Shown here in pieces: positions 1 through 6,939 of a stretch of DNA of 11,579 bases. The notes beneath the pieces are model-generated. The model saw nothing but the letters and a program-made list of their open reading frames with translations. It was not told the DNA's origin and made no database searches. Within the stretch, counting starts at the first letter, position 1. Every line of letters starts with the position of its first letter. The translations under genes and the position numbers were made by a program. The DNA comes from an uncultured Alcaligenaceae bacterium (GTDB taxonomy: Bacteria; Pseudomonadota; Gammaproteobacteria; Burkholderiales; Burkholderiaceae_B), in NCBI GenBank assembly GCA_937897265.1, contig CALCPT010000691.1, forward strand, positions 1 to 11,579, in the 5' to 3' direction.

Positions 1-1267
1 CGGTGCGACACCAGTCGCCCGTAAATTTTTCGTTGGTCGCACTGTCGTTGCGCCAATAGCCGATGAATAGAATTGGATCTGGGTAGCCATGAATATCGAA
101 ACGATTCAAGGCAACTTCGCCGATCTCATCGATGGCCGCGATCGAGCCGTCTTCGCGTAGCACCGTGATACGGTGACCCGGGTAGGGTTTGCCCATGCTG
201 CCCGAGCGCGCTGGCCATTTTTGATGGCTATTGCCGATCAGGTAATTCATTTCTGTTTGCCCGAACATTTCGTTGGGTGTGATACCTAAGGCCTGTTCAC
301 ACCAGGCGAACACGGTATCGCCAACGCTCTCGCCAGCGCTCATGATGGCCCGCAGTGATAACTTGTATGTGTCTTTGGGTCGCTCAATCGCCTTCATCAT
401 TTGCTTGAGCGCAGTCGGAAACAAAAAAGTATTGGTGACCTGGTAGCGTTCGAGAATTTCAAAGGCGCGCTCTGGGCTAAAGCGGCCGCGCGTGCCAACG
501 ATGGGTTGCCCAAAGTACAGGGTGGGTAAGAGCGCATCCATCATGCCGCCGGTCCACGCCCAGTCTGCGGGTGACCAAAAGACGTCCTTGGGCTGAGGAA
601 ACCAGTTTTGCGAGGCCACAAACCCAGGTAAGTTGCCGATTAAGACTGCGTGCGGCAACAAAGCACCTTTTGGTGCACCAGTTGTGCCTGAGGTGTACAG
701 CAAAATTGCTGGCTCATCTGCGCGCGTCGTAACGGCTTTGAAGTCTGTGGGTTGCCGAATCAATAACTTATTCCAGGGCAACACTCGGTCGTCGGTGACG
801 CCAATACCAACCAATTGCGTCAGCATCGGGCAGCGCGGCAAGCTTGCCAGTACATTGCCAGCCGACAGTTCGTCAAAGATCGCAACGCGTACTTGAGCGT
901 CTCGCAGTCGTTGCTCGAGCGCCTCTGGACCAAAGAGGTTGGAAAGGGGTAAGACCACCGCGCCAACGCTATAAATTGCGATATGTGCGACTACGGTCTC
1001 GGGGCGCTGACCCAAAATTAACGCGACACGATCGCCGCGCTTGACGCCCATACGCGTCAGACCATTAGCGAGCTGGTTTGCAGTGGCCGCGAGCCGTTCG
1101 TAGGTCCAAACCTCGCGGTGGCCCGCTTGGTCTTCGTCAAACAAAGCGATTTTGCGGGCGTCGGCTGGGTTGTTGGCCCAACGATGGCAACAGGCGTGAC
1201 CAATGTTGAAATGGGTGGGAACCAACCATTCAAAAGACTCGTAAAGTGAGGCGTATTGATCGACCAT
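1..1267 (-). CDS. Acyl-CoA synthetase (AMP-forming), 3' end cut by window edge
   Basis: Adenylate-forming enzyme that activates a carboxylic acid with ATP to an acyl-AMP and then transfers it to CoA. I translated this frame by hand: 422 codons are open to the left edge, so the C-terminal part (roughly 130 residues judging from relatives of about 550) is missing. The ATP-binding P-loop YTSGTTGAPKG is at residues 191-201 and the FGQTE motif at 335-339. The start of the motif-A7 region (GDWCRT) is at 417-422, right at the edge. The N-terminus (FEWLVPTHFNIGHACCHRW) resembles the medium-chain (ACSM-like) acyl-CoA synthetases. The true acid substrate cannot be told from sequence. The ATG at 1267 gives the usual N-terminus; an in-frame ATG at 1300 would add 11 residues, and neither has a well-spaced Shine-Dalgarno. 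It lies 83 nt downstream of the RDD gene and may be co-transcribed with it. Confidence 0.92.
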   Translation of the reverse strand, partial: MVDQYASLYESFEWLVPTHFNIGHACCHRWANNPADARKIALFDEDQAGHREVWTYERLAATANQLANGLTRMGVKRGDRVALILGQRPETVVAHIAIYSVGAVVLPLSNLFGPEALEQRLRDAQVRVAIFDELSAGNVLASLPRCPMLTQLVGIGVTDDRVLPWNKLLIRQPTDFKAVTTRADEPAILLYTSGTTGAPKGALLPHAVLIGNLPGFVASQNWFPQPKDVFWSPADWAWTGGMMDALLPTLYFGQPIVGTRGRFSPERAFEILERYQVTNTFLFPTALKQMMKAIERPKDTYKLSLRAIMSAGESVGDTVFAWCEQALGITPNEMFGQTEMNYLIGNSHQKWPARSGSMGKPYPGHRITVLREDGSIAAIDEIGEVALNRFDIHGYPDPILFIGYWRNDSATNEKFTGDWCRT

Positions 1268-1350
1268 ACCTGACAATGACTGGAGTGTTGTCCGTAGCAT
1301 GGCTCAGCCAGTGCTTTGGTGCAACCCACAGCGGTGCTTGAATGCAACAA

Positions 1351-1893
1351 CTAAGGGTTTTCACTAGTCGGTACGTTCACCAAGCGAGTACCCGCTAGTT
1401 GATCGTGTAAAAACTGTTGTTGTGGGCTAAACCAGGTAGGGATAAATACGGCGAAGGGGGCTGCGACAATCAGTGCTAACGCTGAGGGCCAGCCTGTCAG
1501 TTTTGAAATAGCCCAGACCGAGGCTGCACCGAGCAAGGGTAGGGCCCACATCAGTAGGAAGCGTACGACGAGGCGCCCAAAAGACGGCGAGGTGCCATCA
1601 ACAGCGACCAAACGGATATGCCAGGCTTTCATTGGTAGTGTTTGACCACTGCGAGTCCAGCACAACAGAAAATACCCACCAATCACTAAAAATAACCAAG
1701 CTTGGCGAGCACTTCTCAGCATTAAGCCGTGCTTGCTTTGGGTTAGCGTATCAAAGAGGTAGTCTGCCAAAAAGACTACAGCAAACAGTAAAACCCCCTC
1801 ATACATCATCGAGGCAAAGCGACGCGCGCGCGTGGGTGTGGCAAGGTTGCCTGCAATGGGTTTGAACTTTGGTGGCGTGGGGTTAGGCTTCAT
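1351..1893 (-). CDS. RDD family integral membrane protein
   Basis: A 180-residue membrane protein of the RDD family, whose biochemical role is mostly unknown (some distant members have been linked to ion transport). About four hydrophobic segments are visible, near residues 32-48, 66-82, 108-130 and 136-154. Typical family features are the Arg-rich start before helix 1 (RARRFAS, 22-28), the GQTLPMKAWHIRLV stretch after helix 2, and FLHDQLAGTRLV at the C-terminus with the conserved Asp. The frame stays open upstream to 1992, but that extension would run through a hairpin terminator (1968-2000) and lacks family character. I therefore start at the ATG at 1893, directly before MKPNPTPP. There is no evident Shine-Dalgarno; a GATAAT hexamer lies 7 nt before the ATG. 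Function in this organism is unknown. Confidence 0.88.
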   Translation of the reverse strand: MKPNPTPPKFKPIAGNLATPTRARRFASMMYEGVLLFAVVFLADYLFDTLTQSKHGLMLRSARQAWLFLVIGGYFLLCWTRSGQTLPMKAWHIRLVAVDGTSPSFGRLVVRFLLMWALPLLGAASVWAISKLTGWPSALALIVAAPFAVFIPTWFSPQQQFLHDQLAGTRLVNVPTSENP

Positions 1894-1900
1894 CGGGCGT

Positions 1901-1906
1901 ATTATC
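1901..1906 (-). promoter_or_regulatory. Putative -10 element of RDD gene (GATAAT)
   Basis: GATAAT on the minus strand matches the sigma-70 -10 consensus at five of six positions and ends 7 nt before the RDD start codon. A transcript from it would begin at or next to the ATG. The -35 region is weak (TTTGGG with 17-nt spacing). It lies just downstream of the terminator of the small gene, which is where a separate promoter for the RDD gene is expected. This is an inference from position and sequence only. Confidence 0.35.
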
Positions 1907-1967
1907 CCGCACTTTGTGCAGGGCCCAAAACCTCGAGGCGCCTTCAGTACGAGCGTACAAAATTTTG

Positions 1968-2000
1968 AAAAAAGGGCGCCACCCTGGGGCAACCCTTTTT
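1968..2000 (-). terminator. Rho-independent terminator after the small gene
   Basis: On the minus strand AAAAAGGG pairs with CCCTTTTTT across a GC-containing inner part (GCC/GGC with a small bulge), and the hairpin ends in a run of six T. It lies 49 nt after the stop of the 58-residue ORF. The A-run on the other arm means it could also work on the plus strand. It separates the small gene from the RDD gene. Confidence 0.75.
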
Positions 2001-2049
2001 AATCACTCAAGTCATCGGCCTAAGCACCTTTGACCCTTGCTGAGCCGCT

Positions 2050-2226
2050 TTAGTACAGGCTGTTGTGACGTGCGTTGGCTCGTGCAGCGTTGGTGAAGGC
2101 GACTAAGCCGCGTACAACCTTGCCGACGGTGCGCAACGGATGGGGGCGAAACTGGTCTTCCATCGCTTTGGCTAAGAGTTCACGCTCAAGGCTATCGGTT
2201 AAGCGAGCTGTGTTCTTGATGTTCAT
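2050..2226 (-). CDS. Small protein of unknown function, 58 residues
   Basis: A short ORF, MNIKNTARLT… to …NARHNSLY, ending in TAA. I do not recognise a family. The product is basic overall, with one likely helix around residues 8-24 (TARLTDSLERELLAKAM) and a second, basic and amphipathic segment around 32-54. There is no signal peptide, no Cys and no membrane span. Support for a real gene comes from its surroundings. A strong Shine-Dalgarno (AAAGGAAG) lies 6 nt before the ATG. A good sigma-70 promoter (TTGCGC-N17-TAATAT) lies about 40 nt upstream, and a hairpin terminator follows the stop. Three GGG-N4-CCC dyads cover the promoter, which suggests tight repression. It appears to be its own transcription unit between rlmL and the RDD gene. 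A regulatory or stress-related small protein is possible but is only a guess. Confidence 0.72.
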   Translation of the reverse strand: MNIKNTARLTDSLERELLAKAMEDQFRPHPLRTVGKVVRGLVAFTNAARANARHNSLY

Positions 2227-2245
2227 GATGACTTCCTTTGCTTAT

Positions 2246-2309
2246 TAGGGATAACCCTATATTAAGGGAAAACCCTAGCAAGCGCAAATGAAATCAAGGG
2301 AATACCCTA
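2246..2309. promoter_or_regulatory. Three operator-like dyads, GGG-N4-CCC
   Basis: Three 14-bp near-palindromes of the form (T/A)AGGG-N4-CCCTA lie at 2246-2259 (spacer ATAA), 2264-2277 (AAAA) and 2296-2309 (AATA). Their centres are 18 and 32 bp apart. The first lies over the predicted transcription start, the second inside the promoter spacer and the third just upstream of the -35. This layout suits a dimeric repressor, but the regulator is not encoded here and I cannot name it. The repeats are seen directly; their function is inferred. Confidence 0.6.
2259..2287 (-). promoter_or_regulatory. Sigma-70-type promoter of the small gene
   Basis: On the minus strand TTGCGC (2282-2287) and TAATAT (2259-2264) are separated by exactly 17 nt. 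This is a near-consensus -10 with a fair -35. The predicted start of transcription is near 2252, giving a leader of about 25 nt that holds the AAAGGAAG ribosome-binding site. One operator-like dyad fills the -35/-10 spacer and another covers the predicted start point. Confidence 0.6.
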
Positions 2310-2432
2310 ATATCGACAGGATCGTTGTGCTCCTGCAACAAATTTACCAGAAGTGGTCAGGGTGGTTGCCTGAAGGCCTTGGGTTAGCGAGGTGAGTGTC
2401 TGTGTCTGTGGTGTCACGTCAGGGAGCGCGCG

Positions 2433-4025
2433 TTAGCGATCATCGCGGTAGCTGTTTGCCACGAGTTCAAAATTAAACAGACGGCAGTCGAGTGCGCCGT
2501 TAAAAATTGGGGTGCGACGGTCTGCTTTTAAGCGTAGGTGTTTTGGTAAATCCAAATCCGAGGTGATGACATTGACTTGCCAGCCCGCAAACTCTTTTTT
2601 TAAGCAGGCAGACCATTCGCGCCAAAATTCGAGATCCTCTTCATCAAGTCGTTCGCTCTTCCGATCTATCCAACCACTCGGCGCTGGGGCGACGGCATCA
2701 CGCGCGTCGCCAAGTTCGAATTGAATCGTGTCCTCGGTGAGGTAAGCACGTTCGGCGTTACGGCGTGCTGCCTCGATGGCTTCAGGGTTAGCGTCAATGC
2801 CGATCAAGGGTGAGGCGAGCTCTGGCAGAATTCGGCTACGTGCCTCGTCTTTCAGATCCTCCCAGCGGCCTGCATCGTGGTCACACAAGCGCTCAAAGCC
2901 AAAGGGGCGAGTGATGCCCGGCGGGACGCCTAACGCAATCCACGCAGCCTCGATCAAAATCGTGCCGCTACCGCAAAAAGGATCGAGCAACGCCGCTTCA
3001 GGATCCCAACCAGACAAGGCTAATAGACCGGCCGCGAGGTTCTCGCGCAAGGGGGCATCACCCTTGTCGAGTCTCCAGCCACGTTTGAATAAAGATTCGC
3101 CCGAGGTATCGAGATACATCGTGCCTGTGTCATGCGATAAAAACAAATGCACACGGGCATCAGGGCGCACGGTATCGATCGAAGGGCGTGCGCCTTCCAG
3201 GTCGCGCAGTCGATCACAGATACCGTCTTTGGCGCGCAAGTTACAGTACTGTAGGCTTTGCATCGGGCTCTTGACGGCTGAAGTGTCCACGCGCAAGGTG
3301 TGCTCGGCGCCAAACCAGCGCTCCCAGCCAATGCTCTGCGCAAGCTCAAGAATGTCGTCTTCGCGTTGTACCGGTGCCTGACCGACGCGCACCAGGATAC
3401 GAGTTGCTAAGCGTGAATAAAGGTTGGCGCGCTGTACGCCCCACCAATCCGCTACAAAATGGCAGCCAGCACGTGTTGCCTGCACTTGCGCATAACCCAG
3501 TGCACTCAATTCAGCGGCAAGCGCCTCTTCGAGGCCAGTGGGGCAGGGTGCGAAGATCTGAAATATTTCAGTGTCAAGCACAAGCGCCGAGGCGCGTTCT
3601 GTTTGTGCGCCATCACGTAAGGGTAAAGCCTTGGGTGCCGAAGCTGGGCGCGGTGTCGGCTCGCGTGGTGCCGAGCCACGATTGGCGCGCGCGGCTTCGT
3701 CGGTACGACCACCGCCCGTGACGCGCTCGTCCCGTGGGGCGCGACTGTCTGTACGCTGGCTGCGGCGTGGCCTCTCGTCATAGGAGGCCTCGGGAGCTTT
3801 GCGTACGATGAGCGGCTTTCCGTCTTCTGGACGTTCTGCGTTTGGGTGTTCACCCCCAGTGGCTTGCAGGCGCGACAGTTTTTCTTTGGCAATTTTTAAC
3901 TGCGCCACTTGTCGTGCGCGTGCACCGATACGGGCACGAGTTTGGTCGCCTCCGGCAGCGGGGCGCGGTTTGACGGCCCGCGTTTTGAGGGTGAGTGTTT
4001 TACGTTCTGGATCCTGCTCAGACAT
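2433..4025 (-). CDS. rlmL: RlmL-like 23S rRNA guanine-N2 methyltransferase, catalytic motif disrupted
   Basis: THUMP-domain, SAM-dependent RNA methyltransferase related to E. coli RlmL (m2G2445 of 23S rRNA). The order is: a basic, probably disordered extension (about 1-150), the THUMP region (about 155-310), then the Rossmann methyltransferase domain with the SAM-binding motif DPFCGSGT at 348-355 and an acidic second-strand motif near GIDANPEA (409-416). The C-terminus (RRTPIFNGALDCRLFNFEL) is typical of the family. The family normally has an (N/D)PPYGERL catalytic motif after the PAPSGW stretch. Here residues 454-460 read DRKSERL, so NPPYG is missing while ERL is kept. The DNA encoding the replacement is an Illumina adapter stem (2654-2667), so this is probably an assembly error in an intact gene. 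The start lies 9 nt after the hemJ stop, with GGGA upstream. Target specificity is by family only. Confidence 0.88.
   Translation of the reverse strand: MSEQDPERKTLTLKTRAVKPRPAAGGDQTRARIGARARQVAQLKIAKEKLSRLQATGGEHPNAERPEDGKPLIVRKAPEASYDERPRRSQRTDSRAPRDERVTGGGRTDEAARANRGSAPREPTPRPASAPKALPLRDGAQTERASALVLDTEIFQIFAPCPTGLEEALAAELSALGYAQVQATRAGCHFVADWWGVQRANLYSRLATRILVRVGQAPVQREDDILELAQSIGWERWFGAEHTLRVDTSAVKSPMQSLQYCNLRAKDGICDRLRDLEGARPSIDTVRPDARVHLFLSHDTGTMYLDTSGESLFKRGWRLDKGDAPLRENLAAGLLALSGWDPEAALLDPFCGSGTILIEAAWIALGVPPGITRPFGFERLCDHDAGRWEDLKDEARSRILPELASPLIGIDANPEAIEAARRNAERAYLTEDTIQFELGDARDAVAPAPSGWIDRKSERLDEEDLEFWREWSACLKKEFAGWQVNVITSDLDLPKHLRLKADRRTPIFNGALDCRLFNFELVANSYRDDR
2654..2667 (-). 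other. Illumina adapter-like sequence inside rlmL
   Basis: On the minus strand the bases are AGATCGGAAGAGCG. The first 13 are identical to the stem shared by Illumina TruSeq-type adapters, and the 14th matches the read-2 form. The match sits at the codons for residues 453-458 of the methyltransferase, exactly where the catalytic NPPYG residues are expected. The swap preserves the reading frame (apparently 4 codons in place of about 7). It is best read as adapter carry-over into the assembly. Confidence 0.85.
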
Positions 4026-4034
4026 GGTGTCCCA

Positions 4035-4457
4035 TTAAAAAGGCTTGATAACGACTAAGGCCGTTACTGCAACCAGCATCAACACAGGTACTTCGTTGAA
4101 CCAGCGATAAAAAATATGCGAACGGCGATTGGTACCTTGTTCGAATTTACGCAACATCACACCACAACTGTGATGATACCCAATGACCAACACGACCAGC
4201 ACTAGCTTTGCGTGCATCCAGCCACTGCCGGGACCTCGGCCGATCCCATATTGCACATAGAGCCAAAGTCCTAGTAGCACAGCAGGGATGGCCAAAATAT
4301 TCGTAAAGCGATACAGTCTGCGCGCCATGCCAATCAGTACGCCGTGAACGGTCGGGTCTGTTTGTTGCGCCAGATTGACAAAAATACGTGGCAGGTAAAA
4401 CAGCCCAGCAAACCAAGAGGCAATAAAAACAATATGAAACGTTTTAATCCAAAGCAT
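4035..4457 (-). CDS. hemJ: Protoporphyrinogen IX oxidase HemJ (CopD-like membrane protein)
   Basis: Membrane-bound, oxygen-independent type of protoporphyrinogen oxidase that forms protoporphyrin IX in haem synthesis. The 140-residue length and the start MLWIKTFHIVFIASWFAGL match the HemJ (UPF0093) family. About four membrane segments are visible (near 5-22, 54-72, 84-101 and 122-138). The conserved His8 and the WMHAK stretch (80-84, with Lys84) are present, residues the family uses for haem binding and activity. The open frame extends to a TTG at 4475, adding 6 residues, but the ATG at 4457 gives the standard N-terminus. There is no strong Shine-Dalgarno at either. It lies 114 nt after proA and 9 nt before rlmL, so hemJ and rlmL are almost certainly co-transcribed. 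No clear promoter was found in the proA–hemJ gap. Confidence 0.92.
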   Translation of the reverse strand: MLWIKTFHIVFIASWFAGLFYLPRIFVNLAQQTDPTVHGVLIGMARRLYRFTNILAIPAVLLGLWLYVQYGIGRGPGSGWMHAKLVLVVLVIGYHHSCGVMLRKFEQGTNRRSHIFYRWFNEVPVLMLVAVTALVVIKPF

Positions 4458-4571
4458 CAGTGAGTCATCCCACAATTGTTGATAGCCTTGCCTCTCAGCA
4501 AGTCACCCACCAGGTCGAAGGCTAAGACGTTGTGCGTGATCTCGCTGTCCACCACCGAACCCGTCAGGTCG

Positions 4572-5831
4572 CTAGCCACGAAGTTGTCCGTTCCCTTGTA
4601 GTACCCATTTTAAGGTCGTCAGACCTTCGAGGCCGACAGGTCCACGCGCGTGCAGGCGATTCGTTGAAATCCCGATCTCGGCACCTAAGCCATATTCAAA
4701 GCCATCGGCAAAGCAGGTAGGCAAGTTGACATAGACCGAACTCGAATCGACTTCGCGCTGAAACTGCTGGGCGGCTGCAATCTGCTGCGTCACGATCGAG
4801 TCGGTATGGCCCGACCCCCAACGCTCGATGTGCGAGATCGCTTCATGAATGGAGTCAACAATTCGGATAGCTAAGATTGGGCCTAAGTATTCAGTCGCCC
4901 AATCTTCTTCGGTTGCTGCGCGGGCCTGCGACACTATTGTTTGTGTTTGCGTGCAACCGCGCAACTCGACGCCATGCGCAAGCAGGCGTTGTGCTAAAGC
5001 TGGCAAACAGGACGCAGCGACGTCTTTGTGTACTAAGAGTGTTTCCATTGCACCACAGACGCCATAGCGGTAAGTCTTGGCATTAAAGGCGATATCGCTC
5101 GCTAGTTTCAAATCAGCCTGCGCATCAATGTACACATGGCAGTTACCATCAAGATGCTTGATCATCGGCACCCGTGCTTCAGCGGCTAGGCGTTTGATCA
5201 GGCTTTTTCCGCCGCGCGGAATAATCACATCGATATATTCAGTCATGGTGATAAGTTCACCAACCGCCGCGCGATCAGGCGTATCAAGCACTTGAACAGC
5301 ATGCGCAGGTAAGCCTGCAGCGATCAAACCTTGCGCAACGATTTTTGCCAACGCCAGATTGGATTGCAAGGCCTCACTGCCGCCTCGCAAAATGCAGGCA
5401 TTGCCAGATTTCAGACATAAGGCTGCTGCATCGATGGTGACGTTTGGACGTGATTCATAAATGATGCCAATCACACCAAGCGGCACGCGCATTTGCGCCA
5501 CCTGCATGCCGTTAGGACGCACGGTAGTGGCGCTTAAGCCACCAATCGGATCGGGCATCGCTGCGATTTGTCGCAAGCCTTCGATCATCACATCAATCGA
5601 GCGCTCAGAGAGGGTGAGTCGGTCGAGTAGTGCCGGCTCAAGTTGGCGCGCGCGAGCAGCGTCAACATCGCTTGCGTTGGCGGCCTGCAGCATTAGGCGT
5701 TGGTCTGTTAAAGACTCGGCCATTGCCAACAAAGCCTTTGCTTTTTGTGCTCCGCTTGCGCGCATCATCACACGCGAGGCGTTTCGCGCCTGGCGTCCGA
5801 TCTGCTGCATGGTGTCGTGTAAAGTCGTCAT
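4572..5831 (-). CDS. proA: Gamma-glutamyl phosphate reductase
   Basis: Second enzyme of proline synthesis: NADPH-dependent reduction of gamma-glutamyl phosphate to glutamate-5-semialdehyde in the cytosol. At 419 residues it has normal family length. Visible signatures are [17 protein letters not shown] (116-132), [14 protein letters not shown] (141-154), the catalytic Cys259 in [13 protein letters not shown], and the C-terminal [20 protein letters not shown] (381-400), the ProA family signature. I start at the ATG at 5831 (MTTLHDTM); the frame is open to a TTG at 5870, but those 13 residues have no family support. No Shine-Dalgarno precedes the ATG. The leader is instead AT-rich (TTATATATTC), which may be a -10 element giving a leaderless message. 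The gene follows holA by 51 nt; its usual partner proB is not in the window. Confidence 0.96.
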   Translation of the reverse strand: MTTLHDTMQQIGRQARNASRVMMRASGAQKAKALLAMAESLTDQRLMLQAANASDVDAARARQLEPALLDRLTLSERSIDVMIEGLRQIAAMPDPIGGLSATTVRPNGMQVAQMRVPLGVIGIIYESRPNVTIDAAALCLKSGNACILRGGSEALQSNLALAKIVAQGLIAAGLPAHAVQVLDTPDRAAVGELITMTEYIDVIIPRGGKSLIKRLAAEARVPMIKHLDGNCHVYIDAQADLKLASDIAFNAKTYRYGVCGAMETLLVHKDVAASCLPALAQRLLAHGVELRGCTQTQTIVSQARAATEEDWATEYLGPILAIRIVDSIHEAISHIERWGSGHTDSIVTQQIAAAQQFQREVDSSSVYVNLPTCFADGFEYGLGAEIGISTNRLHARGPVGLEGLTTLKWVLQGNGQLRG

Positions 5832-5882
5832 GAATATATAAGCTGTCTTAGTCCGGCAATCAGGTGACAAATATTACGATCG

Positions 5883-6926
5883 TCAGGTGCGCGTACCCGC
5901 CGCTGCGACCCGCATCGCTAAACGGGTCATTTCTTCCCACGGGTCTTGCAGGCGCCCGGCGACGTGCAATCCTTTAATCAGACGATCCACTTCATGTGCA
6001 TGCTGAACCGCCGCTGGCCAGCTGCGCGCCGCAACCCTTGATAAAGCCTGACGTGCCAGGCTCTCGTGTGCGCCAAACATACGCTGCGAGCGTAGCACGG
6101 AGGTTAAGTCTTGTCCCGCTGCATGGGCCTGAGAGATGCGCGCGAGAGTTCTGATCTCTTCACCAATCGCCCACAACACTAAGGGTAGCGCTTCACCCTC
6201 CGCTTTTAAACCACCCATCATGCGAACTAATCGCGGCACATCGCCAGCTAACATGGCATCGCGTAGTCCATAGATGTTATAGCGTGCGACGTTCATGACC
6301 GCTTGTTCAACGGCATCGGCTGGCAACAGACCCTCGTCAAAGAGCAAGCCAAGTTTTAAGATTTCTTGATGAGCCGCAAGTAAGTTTCCTTCAACCTTGT
6401 CAGCCAACCACTGTAGTGTGGCAGGTTCAGCGCGTTGTTTTTGACGCGCAAGCCGCTGCTCAATCCATTTTGGCAATTGCGCACGTTCGATATTGGCCAG
6501 ATCAAGCATCGTGCCCGCAGCAAAAAGTGCGCCCGCCCACTTGCTGTCTCGTGACGCTTTATCGAGGCGAGGTAGCGATACGATGGTCAAGACATCGCCG
6601 TTACTGACACCTTTGCTGCGATTTGCCAAACTGATCAAGGCGTCAGCACCTTGCTTACCGGGTTTGCCGGTCGGCAGTGAGATCTCAACCAGTTGTTTGT
6701 CGCCAAAGAGCGAACCGCTTTGCGCTGAAACTCCGAGCGCACTCCAGTCACTGCGCGCATCCATCAAAAATGATGTCCGGTCAAAATACCCCGCTGCTTT
6801 TGCCACGGCGCGCAGCCCATCGGCCGCCTCGATTGTCAGTAAGGGGTCGTCGCCCATGACAACGTACAGCGTCGACAGTTGCGCGCCTGGGCGCGCAAGC
6901 GTTTCTAGCAGGCGATCGGCGCTCAT
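5883..6926 (-). CDS. holA: DNA polymerase III subunit delta
   Basis: Delta subunit of the replicative clamp loader; in the gamma/tau complex it binds and opens the beta sliding clamp. The 347-residue length fits the family (E. coli 343). Recognisable stretches are LYVVMGDDPLL (20-30), the conserved N-terminal motif near DWSALGVSAQSGSLFGDKQL, then LPKWIEQRLARQ followed by LADKVEGNLLAAHQEILKLGLL, and the C-terminal collar region with RIS…MFGAHES…ALSRV. As usual for delta, there is no functional Walker A motif. It lies 13 nt after lptE, the standard neighbour in beta- and gammaproteobacteria. The ribosome-binding site is weak, so translation may be coupled to lptE. Confidence 0.95.
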   Translation of the reverse strand: MSADRLLETLARPGAQLSTLYVVMGDDPLLTIEAADGLRAVAKAAGYFDRTSFLMDARSDWSALGVSAQSGSLFGDKQLVEISLPTGKPGKQGADALISLANRSKGVSNGDVLTIVSLPRLDKASRDSKWAGALFAAGTMLDLANIERAQLPKWIEQRLARQKQRAEPATLQWLADKVEGNLLAAHQEILKLGLLFDEGLLPADAVEQAVMNVARYNIYGLRDAMLAGDVPRLVRMMGGLKAEGEALPLVLWAIGEEIRTLARISQAHAAGQDLTSVLRSQRMFGAHESLARQALSRVAARSWPAAVQHAHEVDRLIKGLHVAGRLQDPWEEMTRLAMRVAAAGTRT

Positions 6927-6939
6927 CGAGGCTGGTCTG

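Noticed and set aside
1057..1350. A 97-codon minus-strand frame overlapping the start of the acyl-CoA synthetase
   Set aside because: The overlapping frame encodes a clear adenylate-forming enzyme; this one has no family character.
1894..1992. Upstream extension of the RDD protein by 33 residues
   Set aside because: It would begin within the hairpin terminator of the small gene and adds residues not typical of the family.
2246..2259. Similarity of TAGGGATAAC, and of ATTATCCTGTTATCC at 7756-7770, to the I-SceI homing endonuclease site
   Set aside because: Both are partial matches only. The first belongs to a dyad repeated three times, the second spans a stop codon and a -10-like hexamer; no homing endonuclease gene or intron is present.
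2776..3381. A 201-codon plus-strand open frame opposite rlmL, and similar ones at 7391-7951 and 8722-9264
   Set aside because: They lie antisense to well-supported genes, have Ser/Arg-rich shadow composition and no recognisable domain or ribosome-binding site.
4458..4610. A 50-codon open frame on the minus strand running from the proA 3' end through the proA–hemJ gap
   Set aside because: It has no ATG until the last few codons and no ribosome-binding site, and it partly overlaps proA. I treat it as chance.
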